DNA from: Pyrrhosoma nymphula
Taxonomy: Eukaryota; Arthropoda; Insecta; Odonata; Coenagrionidae
Assembly: GCA_963573305.1 (NCBI GenBank)
Contig: OY754329.1
Span: 81,960,576-82,024,575, forward strand
Reading direction: 5' to 3'
Length of the DNA stretch: 64,000 nt
The translations under genes and the position numbers were made by a program. Below the pieces are notes generated by a model that saw only the letters and a program-made list of their open reading frames with translations, had not been told where the DNA came from and made no database searches. Positions 12,140 to 23,850 of this stretch are shown piece by piece. The number at the start of each line of letters is the position of its first letter. The first letter of the stretch is position 1.

Positions 12140-12330
12140 ACAAAAGTAATACATACATACAGAACAAACTAGATTAGGTTGAACAATTTAACTATGTATA
12201 CTTGGATAGTTTCTTGGGGGAAACAGGCATACTAGAGAGGATATCAAGAGAAGATTTGCATTAGCAAAAGAGGCATTGGGTAATGGGAGAGAACTGATAA
12301 ATATGTACATAATCTGACAGTATCTCCAAT
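12140..12330 (+). pseudogene. Short LINE reverse-transcriptase remnant
   Basis: Translated pieces VEQFNYVYLD and, after a frameshift, RRFALAKEALGNGRELI match the segment just after the 'KYLG' motif of LINE reverse transcriptases (pattern FKYLG...I+RIxxAKxAF). The rest is unreadable. It resembles the remnant at 36880-38110. Confidence 0.5.
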
Positions 12331-13459
12331 GCTCTATATGATCAAAAATTACTTCTAAGGAACTCCACCAAGGCCAGCAAAAAACATGAACCCATACCTA
12401 CTGATACATGCTTGACTTTCTATCGCAGATGATTAAAACACACATTACTACATTAACAGACAAGAATGTGTTAAGAAAGGTAGTTAAATACTCTCATTGT
12501 CACCAAAGACAGCTCAGAATAGCCTGAATGTCTTGATCTTTAAGAGGTGATCTGCATGAGCCACTAGGGTTCGTAGTTTGTAGCTGCACATATTTAATAA
12601 TATGCCTGTACCTCATTTGCATATTTAACCATCAATGAACCTCAAGTACATGAGAGAGGGTGCAAAGATGATGGGCAAAGATCAATGTGAGAGGAAAAAG
12701 GTAAGTATATACAACTTAGGGGATCACTCAGTAGCTGGATTTTTTAAAAGTCACTTTTTTTTCTAGATCAGCAGGTGGAAGCACATTTCATGAGCCTGGA
12801 ATGATTTAGGGCAACCTTCAGCTTGCAAAAGAGTACATGGTATGATAGAAGCATACTGACAGCAATGGCAGGGCTGCTAATGGGCCTCAACCAAGAGAAG
12901 AAATACTTTCATAACATGAAAAATGAAAGACAAATTAAGTTATAGATTGTGTGAATAGGATGAGGAAACCACATTGTATCTAATTATTCTGGTAAAGGTG
13001 TTAAGTATAGTTTTATTTATTTCTCTAGGGCAAATAACTGGTAGCATAGCTCTCAATAAAGTTCCTGACACAGATCTGTGCAGAAAGGAGGGGAAGTATA
13101 ACTAGAGGGTGTGAAAAGAAAGGACAGAGGGAAAGAGAGCAAGGCAACGAGAGAGAGAGAGAGAGTGAGTGAGGAAGTGAAGCTGAGGAATCAGACTACT
13201 TTGAGGAAAAGGCACGAGGTTCTCACACACAAGACTAACAGGCTATGATTTAACCAGGCTATGATTTAACCAGGGACCCTATCTGAAAATGCATATGATG
13301 AAATAAAAAAATGCAATTTTCCACAATCTCACAATTGGTCTATCTCGATACGCAGTGCAGAATTTACGTATAAGCTACACAAGCTATAGCTTAGGGCCCC
13401 CACTTTCTTGGGGGCTCCCAAAAAAATTGTCCGAGTGAGCAATTGTCATATACACTTAA
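12331..13459. other. Non-coding stretch with a GA microsatellite
   Basis: A (GA)n run lies at about 13149-13166, followed by GTGAGTGAG. At 13240-13270 a 17-bp unit (GGCTATGATTTAACCA) is repeated twice in tandem. No gene was recognised. Confidence 0.5.
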
Positions 13460-14605
13460 ACTAGCTGCTAACGGCTTGCTTCGCTCACCGCAGTAGCTAG
13501 CGAGGGGGGGAAAGCCCCCCTGGACCTCCCTATGCTGACGGCTTCACCCCCGGACCCCCACCAGAATTAAAAAAAAACAGAGAAATGTGGTTCTGCCCGA
13601 GTCCGGTTTAGGTTAGGTAGGACATTATTTTCTCGCACTCGCTCTAGTGTCTGCCCGTCCAATGGCACCTCTCAGATAGGTGTATGTCAGTGTTTGCGTA
13701 ATTTACGCTTTCATGAAAATCTTCCCGAATTGCACATGCCCTCAAAATGCCCGACATGCATTGCAATGCCTCTTTTTCTTTCTAAGTAGATATACATATA
13801 AAAGAAGACACATTTAAATGTACAAAATAAATGAAAGAGTGATTTTTTGTGTATTGAAGTTGAAAAAATTTATTTAAATGCTTTGGGATATACAATATTT
13901 TTGGTCCAACCGCCCCCTGCAAAAACGAATAAATTTTTTGGCTGTCCCACTTATGAGCATGCAAAATATAATTGACCATATTAAAAGCATGAATTTTCCA
14001 GATTTTATTCATGCACTAGAAGCTATTGACTTTGTGCCTTGTTGATGGTCATTGAGAAGGAAAGGCGAACGGGGGACTGTAGTTGTTTGAGTACAACTAT
14101 CAAATTAGTCACTGAACCTGGTCTTTAAATACTGAAGGAGTGAATAGCCATTCATAAAATCGCTATTAAATGGATATTCACACCTGCCTATTCATGCCAA
14201 GAAAATTTCTATTGTTGAAAAAGAAGGAAAATTGATGAATTTAGAGCTAAAAATGCTATACTTAGGCAAAAATGAAACTTATAAGAAAATTGAATGAAAT
14301 AATTAAGTCCTGCATTCTTATATGTGTTCTATGATATAAATTTCCATTCAATATCTTGAGTGCAAGTAATTTAAAAACAAATAAAGAAACACATACACCA
14401 AAATCAATGCTTTTCTCAATGGGAGTAAAAGTTAACATCAATGGGGTAAAAACAACCCCAAAAGTTGTTTATTTAAAAAATCCTTTCTTACTGTGCCTAT
14501 ACTTCACAGTACGTATATATCCTCAAAATTTCACGGTTATATCACCAGTAGTTTGGGCTGTGCATTGATGAATCAGTTAGTCAGTCAGGACTTCTTCTTT
14601 TATAT
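13460..14605 (-). mobile_element. Helitron-derived element, copy 1
   Basis: It shares long similarity with 42379-43178 and 49240-49676, including the TGCATTGCAATGCCTC block at about 13757 and the block ending at 14130. On the minus strand at about 14110-13860 it encodes decayed Helitron helicase C-terminal pieces: TNLIVVLKQLQ, FSMTINKAQ, GQLYFACS and KNIVYP. The right side has an AT-rich end (TATATATAT near 14598) next to GTCAGTCAGG, like Helitron 5' termini. The exact left boundary is uncertain. Confidence 0.75.
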
Positions 14606-14826
14606 ATATATTAAAGATACACTAGCATTATTTGTCCCAATGCCACACGTCCGGGACGTCCCATACTCTTCTAATATTAAAGATTTATTATTTCACTATC
14701 TATATACATACTTCTTAATTGTACTTCAGTTTAACCCTATAGGTATCCAAAAATCATATTTAGAACTGACATAGAATATCTGGACTTATAAAGGGTCCCA
14801 TATCTCAAATAGCTTAGGGCCTTATC

Positions 14827-15070
14827 TATTAGAGTGGGAGAATATTGTTGTTTTTTGTGTCATTCATTCAATTTCTGTTGTTTTATATCTGAGTATAAAT
14901 TTGAATTGAGTGGTGGCCGGTAGCCATTTTTGTTCGTCTTTTGTTTAGTGGATAAGTTTCTTTGGAGCACATTTTTTGTTCACTACCAGTCTTTCCCAGT
15001 CTTTTGTAGCAATGAGCTAGCTCCTCACGAGAAATAAAAGTTTTAGCAAATGGAGTCTTGCTTCTCAATA
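14827..15070 (+). repeat. copia 5' LTR
   Basis: It begins TATTAGAGTGGGAG and ends CTTCTCAATA, directly before the primer-binding site. It contains AATAAAAG, a polyadenylation-like signal near 15034, also present in the 3' LTR. It is about 20 bp longer than the 3' LTR owing to an insertion near 14888-14900. Confidence 0.88.
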
Positions 15071-15088
15071 GGTTATCGGCCCAGAGAT
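15071..15088 (+). promoter_or_regulatory. copia primer-binding site (initiator tRNA-Met type)
   Basis: GGTTATCGGCCCAG follows the LTR directly. It matches, with one change, the Drosophila copia primer site, which pairs with a half-molecule of initiator methionine tRNA. The assignment follows from similarity to copia. Confidence 0.7.
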
Positions 15089-15182
15089 CGACCAGGGCGT
15101 GATCCACATAATGACCCAAGTTTTAATTATTACTGTGTCTTAGCAATTAATTTTAATTATTACCTAAGTAACTTTTCGTGCG

Positions 15183-16149
15183 ATGGCAACCTCATTGGAG
15201 ATGGTGAACATTGAGAGATTGGGACCGAGAAACTACCTCACATGGTGCAAAAGATTTAAGGCTTTACTGGTGAGAAAGAAAGTGTGGGAAGCAATTTATC
15301 TTGGATATGATGATGAGAGAGACTTGACTGCAAAAGAAAAGGAGAAGAACGACGATGCATAGCACTACCTCACACAGTTTGCAGAAGATTGCTATTTGAA
15401 CGATGTGTGCAAACATCAAAGGGCCAAACATGCTTGGAACAGGCTGAAGGCAATACATTTCAAGATTTCGCCGTTGCAGTTTATCAGCACCATGAATGAA
15501 CTAGCAAATTGCCTAAAGGAACCTGATGCGCCAATGATAATCTACCTGAATCGAGTGAAGAATCTTTGCGAAAGACTGAAATCGCATGGATTGAACAACA
15601 ACGATCAAGACATGGCTGGATACATGTTGCGAGGGTTGAAACATGAAAAATATACTTCCTTGGCTCAGGTAATGGAGTTGAATGAGGAAAAATTAACGTC
15701 TGAAAATGTGAAGAATAAACTTCTGTTGGAGGAATCCCGAATGGATAGGGAAAGAGAAGAGCAGACTAGAAAACATCAGGAGCTGAGAAGCCTGCTTGTG
15801 AAGAGAAATTATAGAGGGAACAGAAATACTACGGGAAGAAACAATAGTGGGGACAAATCCTGCCTAGAGTGAAATGAGTTTGGTCATTTTGCGATGGAAT
15901 ATAGAAAAATGATAAGACGCCAAATCGAGAGGAACAGTCATCTGCTACAATTGTGGAATGGAGGGTAATCTTTCGAATCAGTGTCCAAAGGAAAGGAAAG
16001 GTGGAATTCCGAATGGGGCAGCGACAGCAAAGCAGTTGTTCAAGAGCAGAGAAGTAAAGGTGAACAGGGAAGATATTCCTGAGGAAGAAAGTGCAGAACT
16101 AAAAACTTTGGGTGACGGAGTCGTGAAGTTCAAATATAGAGCTTGTTAA
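15183..16149 (+). pseudogene. copia gag region (capsid and zinc knuckles), broken
   Basis: The frame opens at ATG 15183 (MATSLEMVNIERLGPRNYLTW), a typical copia gag start. It has an in-frame TAG at 15360 and reopens to a TGA near 15870. That TGA falls in the first CCHC zinc knuckle, at its second cysteine position. After a frameshift, a second knuckle (CYNCGMEGNLSNQC) is readable, but its histidine is asparagine. Another in-frame stop lies at 16147. The capsid-like middle region (ISPLQFISTMNELANCLKE) matches the UBN2-type retrotransposon gag. No functional Gag can be made. Confidence 0.88.
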
Positions 16150-19100
16150 GTGTCAAAAGGAAATGAGTGCCGTAAGCAGAGAAATAGTGACCCCAACTGG
16201 TGGATAGTGGACTGTGGTTGCAACAGTCATATTACACCATATCGTGAATTGCTAGAGGATTTCAGTGAAAACTTAATGGGAACTGTGGAAGTAGGAAAGA
16301 GGCAAGTGATGTGCAAAGTAAAGGGAGTGGGTTCTGTAACAATGAAAATAAGTGATGAGAATGGTGGTTGGACCTTGAGATTAAACAAAGTGCTTTAGGT
16401 TCCTGAGATTGGGGATAATCTACTTTCTGTGCGTCAGTTAGAGCGTGTCGGTATTCGATACACAATTGATGATGGTGAAATTCGTGCCTTTGATAAATTG
16501 AATAATGATCAAGAAATATTTTGTGCAAAAATAGTTGATAATGATATGTATGCAATCAACTGTGAATGGTATGAAATGGATAAGAGCAGATCAGACTCCC
16601 AGTGTGAACCACAAACTGTGAGTGTGAAAGTCAATAAATCCGTGACAAGAGAGTTATGGCACCAACATTTTGGGCATGCTGAGAATCTCCCAGACAAAGG
16701 GATAATCCCGAAGGCAACATCGAGCAGCTGCGGAGTGTGTTACAAAGGAAAGGGAAAGAAGCTTCCGTTTCCAGAGAGAAAGGAGAGATCTACTAGCGTA
16801 CTTGACTGTGTATATTCCGATGTATGCCAGGTAAAACCCGAGACTAAGACTGGAGGTAAATATTTTTTAACATTAACTGATGACTTTTCTTGCTACAGTG
16901 AAGTAGCTATCTTAAAGCAAAAGAGTGATGTATTTAACGTGTTTGTTGATTATAAGAATGAGATTGAAAATCTTCATGAAAAGACTTTAAAATCATTTCA
17001 GTCTGATAATGGGGGTGAATTTTGCAATAGAAATTTTGATGAATTTTGTGTGAAAAATGGAATTGTTCATAGATTTTCTATGCCTGGGGAACACCAGCAA
17101 ATGGGAGTAGCGGAAAGATTGAATCAACAGTTATTGACTTTAGCCAGGTGCATGCTAATTCAGTCAGTTAGATTTCTGGGGGAGGCTGTGAGTACAGCAT
17201 GTTACATAAAAAACCGGTGTAAGTCATCAGCAATTAATGGGGAAATACCTTATGAGCTGTGGTTTAATGAAAAACTATCAGATGATGAGTTGGGCCGTAT
17301 GAGGATCTTTGGTTGTAAGGCATGGGCTTACGTTGAGAATTCTAAGAGGGATAAATTGGAACCAAGAGCAAAGGAGTGTATTATGCTTGGACATCTAGAG
17401 GCTAGAAGAGGGTATAAGTTATGGGATTTGAATGACAAGTGTGTTGTTTTATCAAGAAATGTAAGGTTTGAGGAAAATGTATTTCCCATGAAAGAAAGCG
17501 AAAAGAGTGAAATTGGGGATAATTTTGAAGTCGTGCCAAAAATGGTTACAGTAAATATACCAGATAATCTTTCAGAAAATGAGACAGAGGATAGCAATTC
17601 CAGTTCAGATGAGGGAGTTGCAGAATCAGAATGTGTTACAGCTGAATGCCGTAGATCTGGTAGACAAAGAAAGGAAACGAAGTGTTTTTGTTGTGACATG
17701 TTAAAAGTTTCTCTTTCTTCATGTTTAGATTTGCCAAAAAATGCTAAAGAAGCTTTATCAGGGGTTAATAGTAAAGATTGGAAAGATGCAATGCTAAAGG
17801 AACTTAGAGTATTTGAAGATAACAAGTGTTGGGAATTGGTTGAAAGACCGAAGGATAAAAAGGTAATTGGAACTAAATGGGTTTGTAGAATAAAGGAGGG
17901 ATTGAACAATGAATGTGTTTTCAAAGCTAGACTTGTAGCACTTGGTTATAGCCAAATAGCAGGGATTGATTATGGTGACACATATAGCCCTGTGATTAAG
18001 AGAAAAACAATTAGAGTCTTGGTTGCTATTGCAATGGAAAACCAGTGGAGTGTTGAACAATATGATGTAAATGCTGCATATTTAAAGAGTCCCATAAAAG
18101 AGGAGGTTTATGTAGAGCAACCTTATGGTTTTTGCCATGAATCAAAGGATAAAATTAACTATGTGTACAAACTGAAACGTAGTATGTATGGTTTGCACCA
18201 ATCTGCACGAGACTGGAATATTTGTTTTGATTTCAAATTGAAAGAAATGAACCTGAGTAGGTCATTGTGTGAACCTTGTGCTTATTTTTCTAAGGACTTA
18301 ATAATTGGAGTATATGTTGATGACATTTTAGCTATAGGAATTAAGGAAAGACTTAAGCGGTTTAAGGAGGAATTGTCAAAACACTTAGAATTCAAGGACC
18401 TAGGGGAGGTACACAATATCTTTTCTTTGAATGTAATTAAGGATAATCAAATGATGTATGTTGATCAGAACAACTATGTTGAAAATTTATTGTCGGAATT
18501 TCGAATGGAAAATGCCAAGGGTTGTGTTGCTCCCTTGACTATGGGTGAGAAGAGGTATCCAGGGGATGCTGATGATTTTGATAAAAAATTGTACCAAAAG
18601 GCTATTGGTTGCTTATTGTATTTAGCAAATAATACCAGACCTGACATATCCTTTGCAATTGGTAAATTGAGTCAATACAGTGAAAAACCCAGTGTTCAAG
18701 ATTGGGAGAGAGTTAAGAAAGTTATGAGATACCTAAAGAGGACTAAAAATGTGAAATTGTGTTACGAATGGACTGGTAAGACAATTGAAGTACTTTGTGA
18801 CGCAGATTTTGGTAATGCAGATGATGGTAAATCAGTAAGTGGTTTTGTGATCAAACTAGGTGGATGTGCAATTTCTTGGCTTAGTAGAAAACAGAGGTGC
18901 ATTACAAATTCTACTGTTGAAGCTGAATACATAGCTATGTTTGAGTGTACAAAGGAAGTTATGTGGTTAAACAATTTTTTGAAAGAAATTGGACAAAGAC
19001 AATTTGTTGAGAAACCTTTGAAAGTGTATTGTGATAATCAGGGTGCAATATATGTAAGTTCTACCCAGGTTGTGTCAGATAAAACCAAGCATTTGAATAC

Positions 19101-19251
19101 AAAATATCTGTTTCTTAAGGAGCAAGTCGCAAATGGTATTATTAAATTTGAATATGTTCCTTCGTCTGAAAAATGAGGCTGACTTGTTCACAAAGGAATT
19201 AACTGGTGAGAAAACCACTGAAATCAGAAATAAGCTTGGGTTAAAGGATTA
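16150..19251 (+). pseudogene. copia pol: protease, integrase, reverse transcriptase, RNase H
   Basis: Protease: WWIVDCGCNSHIT near 16201; the active-site triad is DCG rather than DSG. A TAG at 16396 interrupts the frame, then 915 codons are open to 19176. Integrase: H-x3-H and C-x2-C zinc ligands (about 16660-16740), then the DDE residues in YSDV, SDNGGEF and AERLNQ. Reverse transcriptase: TKWVCRIK, KARLVALGYSQ, DVNAAYLKS and the YVDD box at about 18313. RNase H: CDADFG, VEAEY and CDNQGA. A frameshift near 19170 puts the last residues (ADLFTKEL) in another frame, ending at 19251. All catalytic domains are recognisable, but the polyprotein is disrupted. Confidence 0.93.
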
Positions 19252-19399
19252 ATTGGTTGTTTATTGATTATTTAACTGTTTATTGATTAATTATTGATTT
19301 ATTGTTTGCTTGTTAATTAATCATTGATTGTTTAATTGATTCATTGGTTGTAAATTGCTTGTTTGCCTTGAAGAAATTCAATTGAATAACAAGGGGAGG

Positions 19400-19620
19400 T
19401 GTTAGAGTGGGAGAGTATTATTATGTTTTTGTGTCATTCATTAAATTTCTGTTGTTTGAATTGAGCGGTGGCCGGTGCGATTTTTGTTTGTCTTTTGTTT
19501 TTGGGCGAAGTTTTTGGAGCACATTGTCATTCTTCGCCAGTCTTTCCCTGTCTTTGTAGAGATGTGTTAGCTCTTCATGAGCAATAAAATATTTAGCAAA
19601 TGAGTCTTGCTTTTTAATAC
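19400..19620 (+). repeat. copia 3' LTR
   Basis: It starts TGTTAGAGTGGG right after the purine tract and ends near TTTTTAATACA. It carries GCAATAAAAT as the polyadenylation signal. Confidence 0.88.
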
Positions 19621-19629
19621 AAGAAATAT

Positions 19630-20388
19630 TTGCTATTGCAATGGAAAACCAGTGGAGTGTTGAACAATATGATGTAAATGCTGCATATTTAAAGAGCCCT
19701 ATAAAAGAGGAGGTTTATGTAGAGCAACCTTATGGTTTTTGCCATGAACCAAAGGATAAAACTAACTATGTGTACAAACAGAAGCGTAGTATGTATTGTT
19801 TGCATCAATCTGCATGAGACTGGAATATTTGTTTTGATTTCAAATTGAAAGAAATAAACCTGAGTAGGCCATTGTGTGAACCTTGTGTTTATTTTTCTAA
19901 GGACTTAATAATTGGAGTGTATGTTGATGACATTTTAGCTATAGGAATTAAGGAAAGACTTAAGTGGTTTAAGGAGGAATTGTCAAAACACACAGAATTC
20001 AAGGACATAGGGGAGGTGCACAATACCTTGTCTATGAATGTAATTAAGGATAATCAAATGATGTATGTTGATCAGAACAACTATGTTGAAAATTTATCGT
20101 CGGAATTTCGAATGGAAAATGTCAAGGGTTGTGTTGCTCCCTTGACTATGGATGAGAAGAGGTATCCAGGGGACGCTGATGATTTTGATGAAAAATTGTA
20201 CCAAAAGGCTATTGGTTGCTTATTGTATTTAGCAAATAATACCAGACCTGACATATCCTTTGAAATTTGTAAATTGAGTCAGTACAGTAAAAAAACCCAG
20301 TGTTTAAGATTGGGAGAGAGTTAAGAAAGTCATGAGATACCTAATGAGAACTAAGAACGTGAAATTGTGTTATGCAAGGACTGGTAAT
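19630..20388 (+). pseudogene. Second copia pol fragment (reverse transcriptase to RNase H)
   Basis: This stretch repeats 18025-18780 of the neighbouring element with many substitutions. The YVDD box is kept. A TGA replaces an arginine codon near 19815, and the frame ends early at 20324. It starts about 10 bases after the 3' LTR and has no LTR or gag of its own. It is either a piece of an older related insertion that the full element landed in, or a recombination product. Confidence 0.9.
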
Positions 20389-20392
20389 ACTA

Positions 20393-20617
20393 CAGTAGAA
20401 GCTCCATATAACGAGCAGGGCACATAACGAGAAGCTAGAATTTGCGAGGGATGGCCAAAGAACTACTTTTAACCCTATGATTTACATGTAAAACAAATTG
20501 GAATTAACGAGGACAACAATCATCTTCCACTGGGATCGTTTACTATTATGAGTGGTAAATATCTGCTTCAATCTCGGCAAACATGCACAAACTTGGGAGG
20601 ATTTAGGAAAGATTTGA
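20393..20617. mobile_element. Tigger-like element end, truncated
   Basis: CAGTAGAAGCTCCATATAAC starts right after a TA and resembles the terminus at 8414. No inverted partner is found downstream. The fragment is cut off by the piggyBac-like end at 20618. Confidence 0.6.
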
Positions 20618-22300
20618 CATTAGAACCGCAGACGGGACATTTTTGTCCCATTTCAAATTAAAATAAACTATATCTCTCTTAATGTTTTTTGGCAAAACTT
20701 GAATTTGACTTTTATTTATTTAGAGTAAACTACTTTTTAAAAAAATTGTCATATTCAAACTCATAACTTCCGAGGAAAAACTAGAAATACCTAAAACCGC
20801 TGATTGGATATTTTGTCCCATATAGGCTTGTTTGTCTTTTTATATAATTAGTAGTTGTTGATATTTTTATTATTCTCTTGGAAAACTTGATTATGGGTTT
20901 GCAAATTAACTTCACACAGTGCTTGCCTATTTTTTTAAAGAATATTTCAGTGTTACGTGGTCACAAAGAGGCATTGTTTTCAAATTTTACTTGCAAAAAA
21001 AATATGCTGGCCAGTGGCACTTTTTATAGTAGCACTTTTTCAGCAAGATAGATGACACAAACGGCGATATGTTGTCACATCGCTCATATTTGTCTATTTC
21101 TCCCACTCTTCTCATCTGCTTGCACGTTCTGTCTATCTAGATAATATAGAAATGTAATCAAAGGGAATTCCCCATCAGTACATCATGGATCGTCGTCGTG
21201 GCATTATGCCTGAGGGAACCGTGGCTTTACTAAATAATCTTTCGGAAGATAGATCAGAAGGCAAAGATGAAGACAGTATTTGCTTTAGCGACTCTTGATT
21301 TTTGCACGATTGAGTCCACACCAGATTCTTCAGACAACTCAGAGAAAAATGACCTTGAGGTTTCAGATATTCCCATCGTGCATGTTCGTGGTCCTTATCC
21401 CTAGGTAAAAAGGCATGTAATCACCAGTCTTTAATCAAGCAACTGGCGTTTGTTCCTTGATGAATGTACTCTAAAGCACATACAGGAATGCACTGAAACA
21501 TAGGCTCGTAGAATGATGGGAATCGATGGTTGGTCTATGCCATTGAAAGAGTTCAATGCATTTCTGGGTCTTCTGTATTTTAGGGGTGCCAGTGAATCCA
21601 ATGGAATAGAGTTGGATCATCTGAGGTCTGAGAAATGGGGTTTACTATTTTGTAAGTTTGTGATTGTGTCATGTGATTGCTTCAGGTAAATATGTTATGT
21701 GGTTCCTGAGGTTTAATGAGAAATCAACCTGCTCGGAGCAATTGAAAGATGACAAACTTGCCCTGATATCAGAGGTATAGAACAAATTTATTTCCAACTG
21801 CCAAAGCATCTATATTCCTAGTCCATATATTTTTGTATTTGAGCAGTTGTTCCCCTCAAAATGTAGATGTTGATTCATTCTCTTTAAGGCTTCTAATTCT
21901 GATATTTGGGAAAAAGTACTGGATAGCCATCGATAAAGATTCTAAATTCATGCTGAATATCATCAACTACTTTGACAAAGATGAAAATTGCTCTTATTCT
22001 AAACATCTAATTGAATTTATAGTGAAAAATCTTGCAGTCCCTTACCTAAATAAAGGAAGAAACATTGTTTGTGTCAACTTCTTTACCTGCCTTGCGCTTG
22101 TAATATCTATAGGCAAACAGAACGAACTTGTTAAACACAATAAAAAAAAAAGTTGGAGGGAAGTACCTGAGTGTATAATGAGGGCTCAAGAGCACCTCTG
22201 CAAATCTTTAGCTTTCATGAACAATGGTATGACTCAGTGTAACAGGGTATGCCAAACTAGAATTAAGTAATTTTATGTTCCTTGCATCCCAATGAACATA
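20618..22300 (+). mobile_element. piggyBac-like transposon, truncated
   Basis: The left end CATTAGAACCGC follows TTGA (20614-20617), probably a mutated TTAA target. The next bases, GGGACATTTTTGTCCC, form a small inverted repeat typical of such ends. A decayed transposase follows. The right end is not found and seems lost to the CR1-like insertion at about 22311. Confidence 0.75.
21185..22160 (+). pseudogene. piggyBac transposase pseudogene
   Basis: Starting at ATG 21185 (MDRRRGIMPEGTVALLNNLS), the coding trace has an acidic N-terminal region. In shifting frames it then shows hallmarks of the piggyBac DDE transposase (DDE_Tnp_1_7): EFNAFLGLLYFRGASES, YVMWFLRFNEKSTCSEQL with DDKLALISEV, PSPYIFVFEQLFPSKCRC, KYWIAIDKDSKFMLNIINYF, and VKNLAVPYLNKGRNIVCVNF with FTCLAL. 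The catalytic Asp before QLFP is replaced and several frameshifts and stops are present. The cysteine-rich C-terminal domain is missing. Confidence 0.85.
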
Positions 22301-22310
22301 TTGGAACTGA

Positions 22311-23170
22311 TGTTCAATTTCAATTCAATTTATTTATTATCGTGGGCCATTTGGCCCATGAGATAATTTACAATTGCACTACAATTCAGTAAAAATCATT
22401 TGACAGAGGTACAAAAAAAAACACTACAGCAAGACTCAGTAAATGCAAAAAAATAAAGGAGAAAAAAAGGGGGAAAAAACACAAAATATAAATCTATACA
22501 AGCATATACATACATACAATTGCATCCTGAATGTGGATACCCGGGTATCTAGCCACACAACATTTCCAGACATATTAAATACATTGGTAACAGTATCACT
22601 ATTTATTCAAAGGAAAATATTCAGGTATAACAGGAAAACGTAGCACCAATAGAAAATTATATCATGAATACAGAATATATTCTCCCCTCAACACATCAGT
22701 AATCAATCACGTCAGCATGGTTAGTTACACTGGGAATTTCCATGAACTATCATGAAACAACTTATATACTTTAGTCTTAAATACGTGTATTGATGGCAAG
22801 TTTCTTATTCCTATCGGTAGTGAGTTCGATATTCTGGCAGCTGTAACCATGAATGATTTATTGAGGTGAGATGTTCTATGGTGGGGGATATGAATGTCAA
22901 AATTGTGATTTCTAGTGGGTATGAAATGAATATTTATTTTCCAAATAAATCTTACGGACAGATAAGGCGGGTTACCAGCAGAAAGTATTTTGAATGTGAG
23001 GCAGGTGAGATGATAAAGGCGATGTTGTAATAGAAACTAAGGAAATTTCCAGTAATGTAGATCTATTGAAAGACTGTGGTCTACCTCACCACAGCCAGGA
23101 ACACAAATCTTGCACAATATGTTCTTAACCAGTGTGCAAGTAAAGTGTTGTCACAATTTATGTCTGTGAA
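22311..23170 (-). mobile_element. CR1/Jockey-like LINE 3' end
   Basis: On the minus strand the C-terminal end of a LINE reverse transcriptase is readable at about 22965-22725. It contains RNHNFDIHIPHHRTSHLNKS, then ARISNSLPIGIRNLPSIHVF and FKTKVYKLF before a TAA at 22725. The pattern of basic stretch, then 'xxWNxLPxxIRxxxxxxxFKxxL', is typical of CR1/Jockey elements. The 3' tail is at 22311-22340 (complement of CAATTCAATTTATTTATT). Upstream coding is frameshifted and the 5' part is missing. Confidence 0.75.
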
Positions 23171-23563
23171 GTATGCAATCCTCAATTTAATAATTAATAT
23201 ATAAGTAAATGCATGGGACAATCACCTACCAAGAGTGCTATTATTTACATATCTTCGTAATGGTTAATAATGCTTTATATAATGTCTTTATAAAAGAAAT
23301 CAATATACATATTTACATTCATAAACATTAGTGATGGGACTAATCCAAAATTTATCGAATACAAATCTCTTTTTTTTAATCGAATCCCACACATTGAATC
23401 TCGAATCCTTATTTCAGAAAACTATGAATCCCAGTAACTTTTCAATGTCAATTGCATTTATAAAACAAAATTCAAATCCATTTATATTCTCCCGTACTTG
23501 TTGAAACCAATATGTTGTTCCACACTTCTGCTCCCTCAAAATCAGTATTTATTCGAATAAACT

Positions 23564-23593
23564 TTTTTTAGCTAATGATCATTAGCTAAAAAA
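23564..23593. repeat. Perfect 30-bp palindrome
   Basis: The 15-base half-site ends AGCTAATGA and is mirrored without mismatch about a centre between 23578 and 23579. No gene is adjacent. Confidence 0.9.
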
Positions 23594-23705
23594 CCCTTAG
23601 AAAAAAGAGCTTCAGGAAAATCTAAAAAAAAAAACTTAAAGCAAATCTCCAGACAAAACCTCAGGATTATTCTGAGGCCAATTCGAACCTGTATGGAGTT
23701 TTTCT

Positions 23706-23850
23706 GTCTACAAAATACCTTGCAATTCACCAAGGGTGTTTGGCAGGGGATGAATTATCGGCAACATGCACTACGCCATGTGCTACACGTTCAAATAACC
23801 ACGGCATGTGTGAGCTCCCACCAAGCATGCACTGCACCACAAAAATGTGA
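23706..23850. repeat. Dispersed repeat (CTACAAAATACC... family), copy 1
   Basis: The start, TCTACAAAATACCTTGCAA, followed by a GGCAGGGG block and CAACATGCACTAC, matches 37268-37420. This type is often the 3' end of a LINE with an (ATCTAC)n tail. The family was not identified further. Confidence 0.6.

Larger units (their letters stand above)
14827..19620 (+). mobile_element. Ty1/copia LTR retrotransposon, full-length but inactive
   Basis: Two LTRs (14827-15070 and about 19400-19620) enclose a tRNA-type primer site, gag and a pol order of protease, integrase, reverse transcriptase, RNase H, which is the copia order. A purine tract (AACAAGGGGAGGT) precedes the 3' LTR. The LTRs differ by substitutions and an indel, so the insertion is old. 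The polyprotein frame is broken by at least four in-frame stops and two frameshifts. The first two bases of the 5' LTR are TA where the 3' LTR has TG. No clean target duplication was identified. Confidence 0.93.

Noticed and set aside
17328..17924. 198-codon minus-strand open frame inside copia pol
   Set aside because: Antisense shadow of the integrase-reverse transcriptase frame; no family match.
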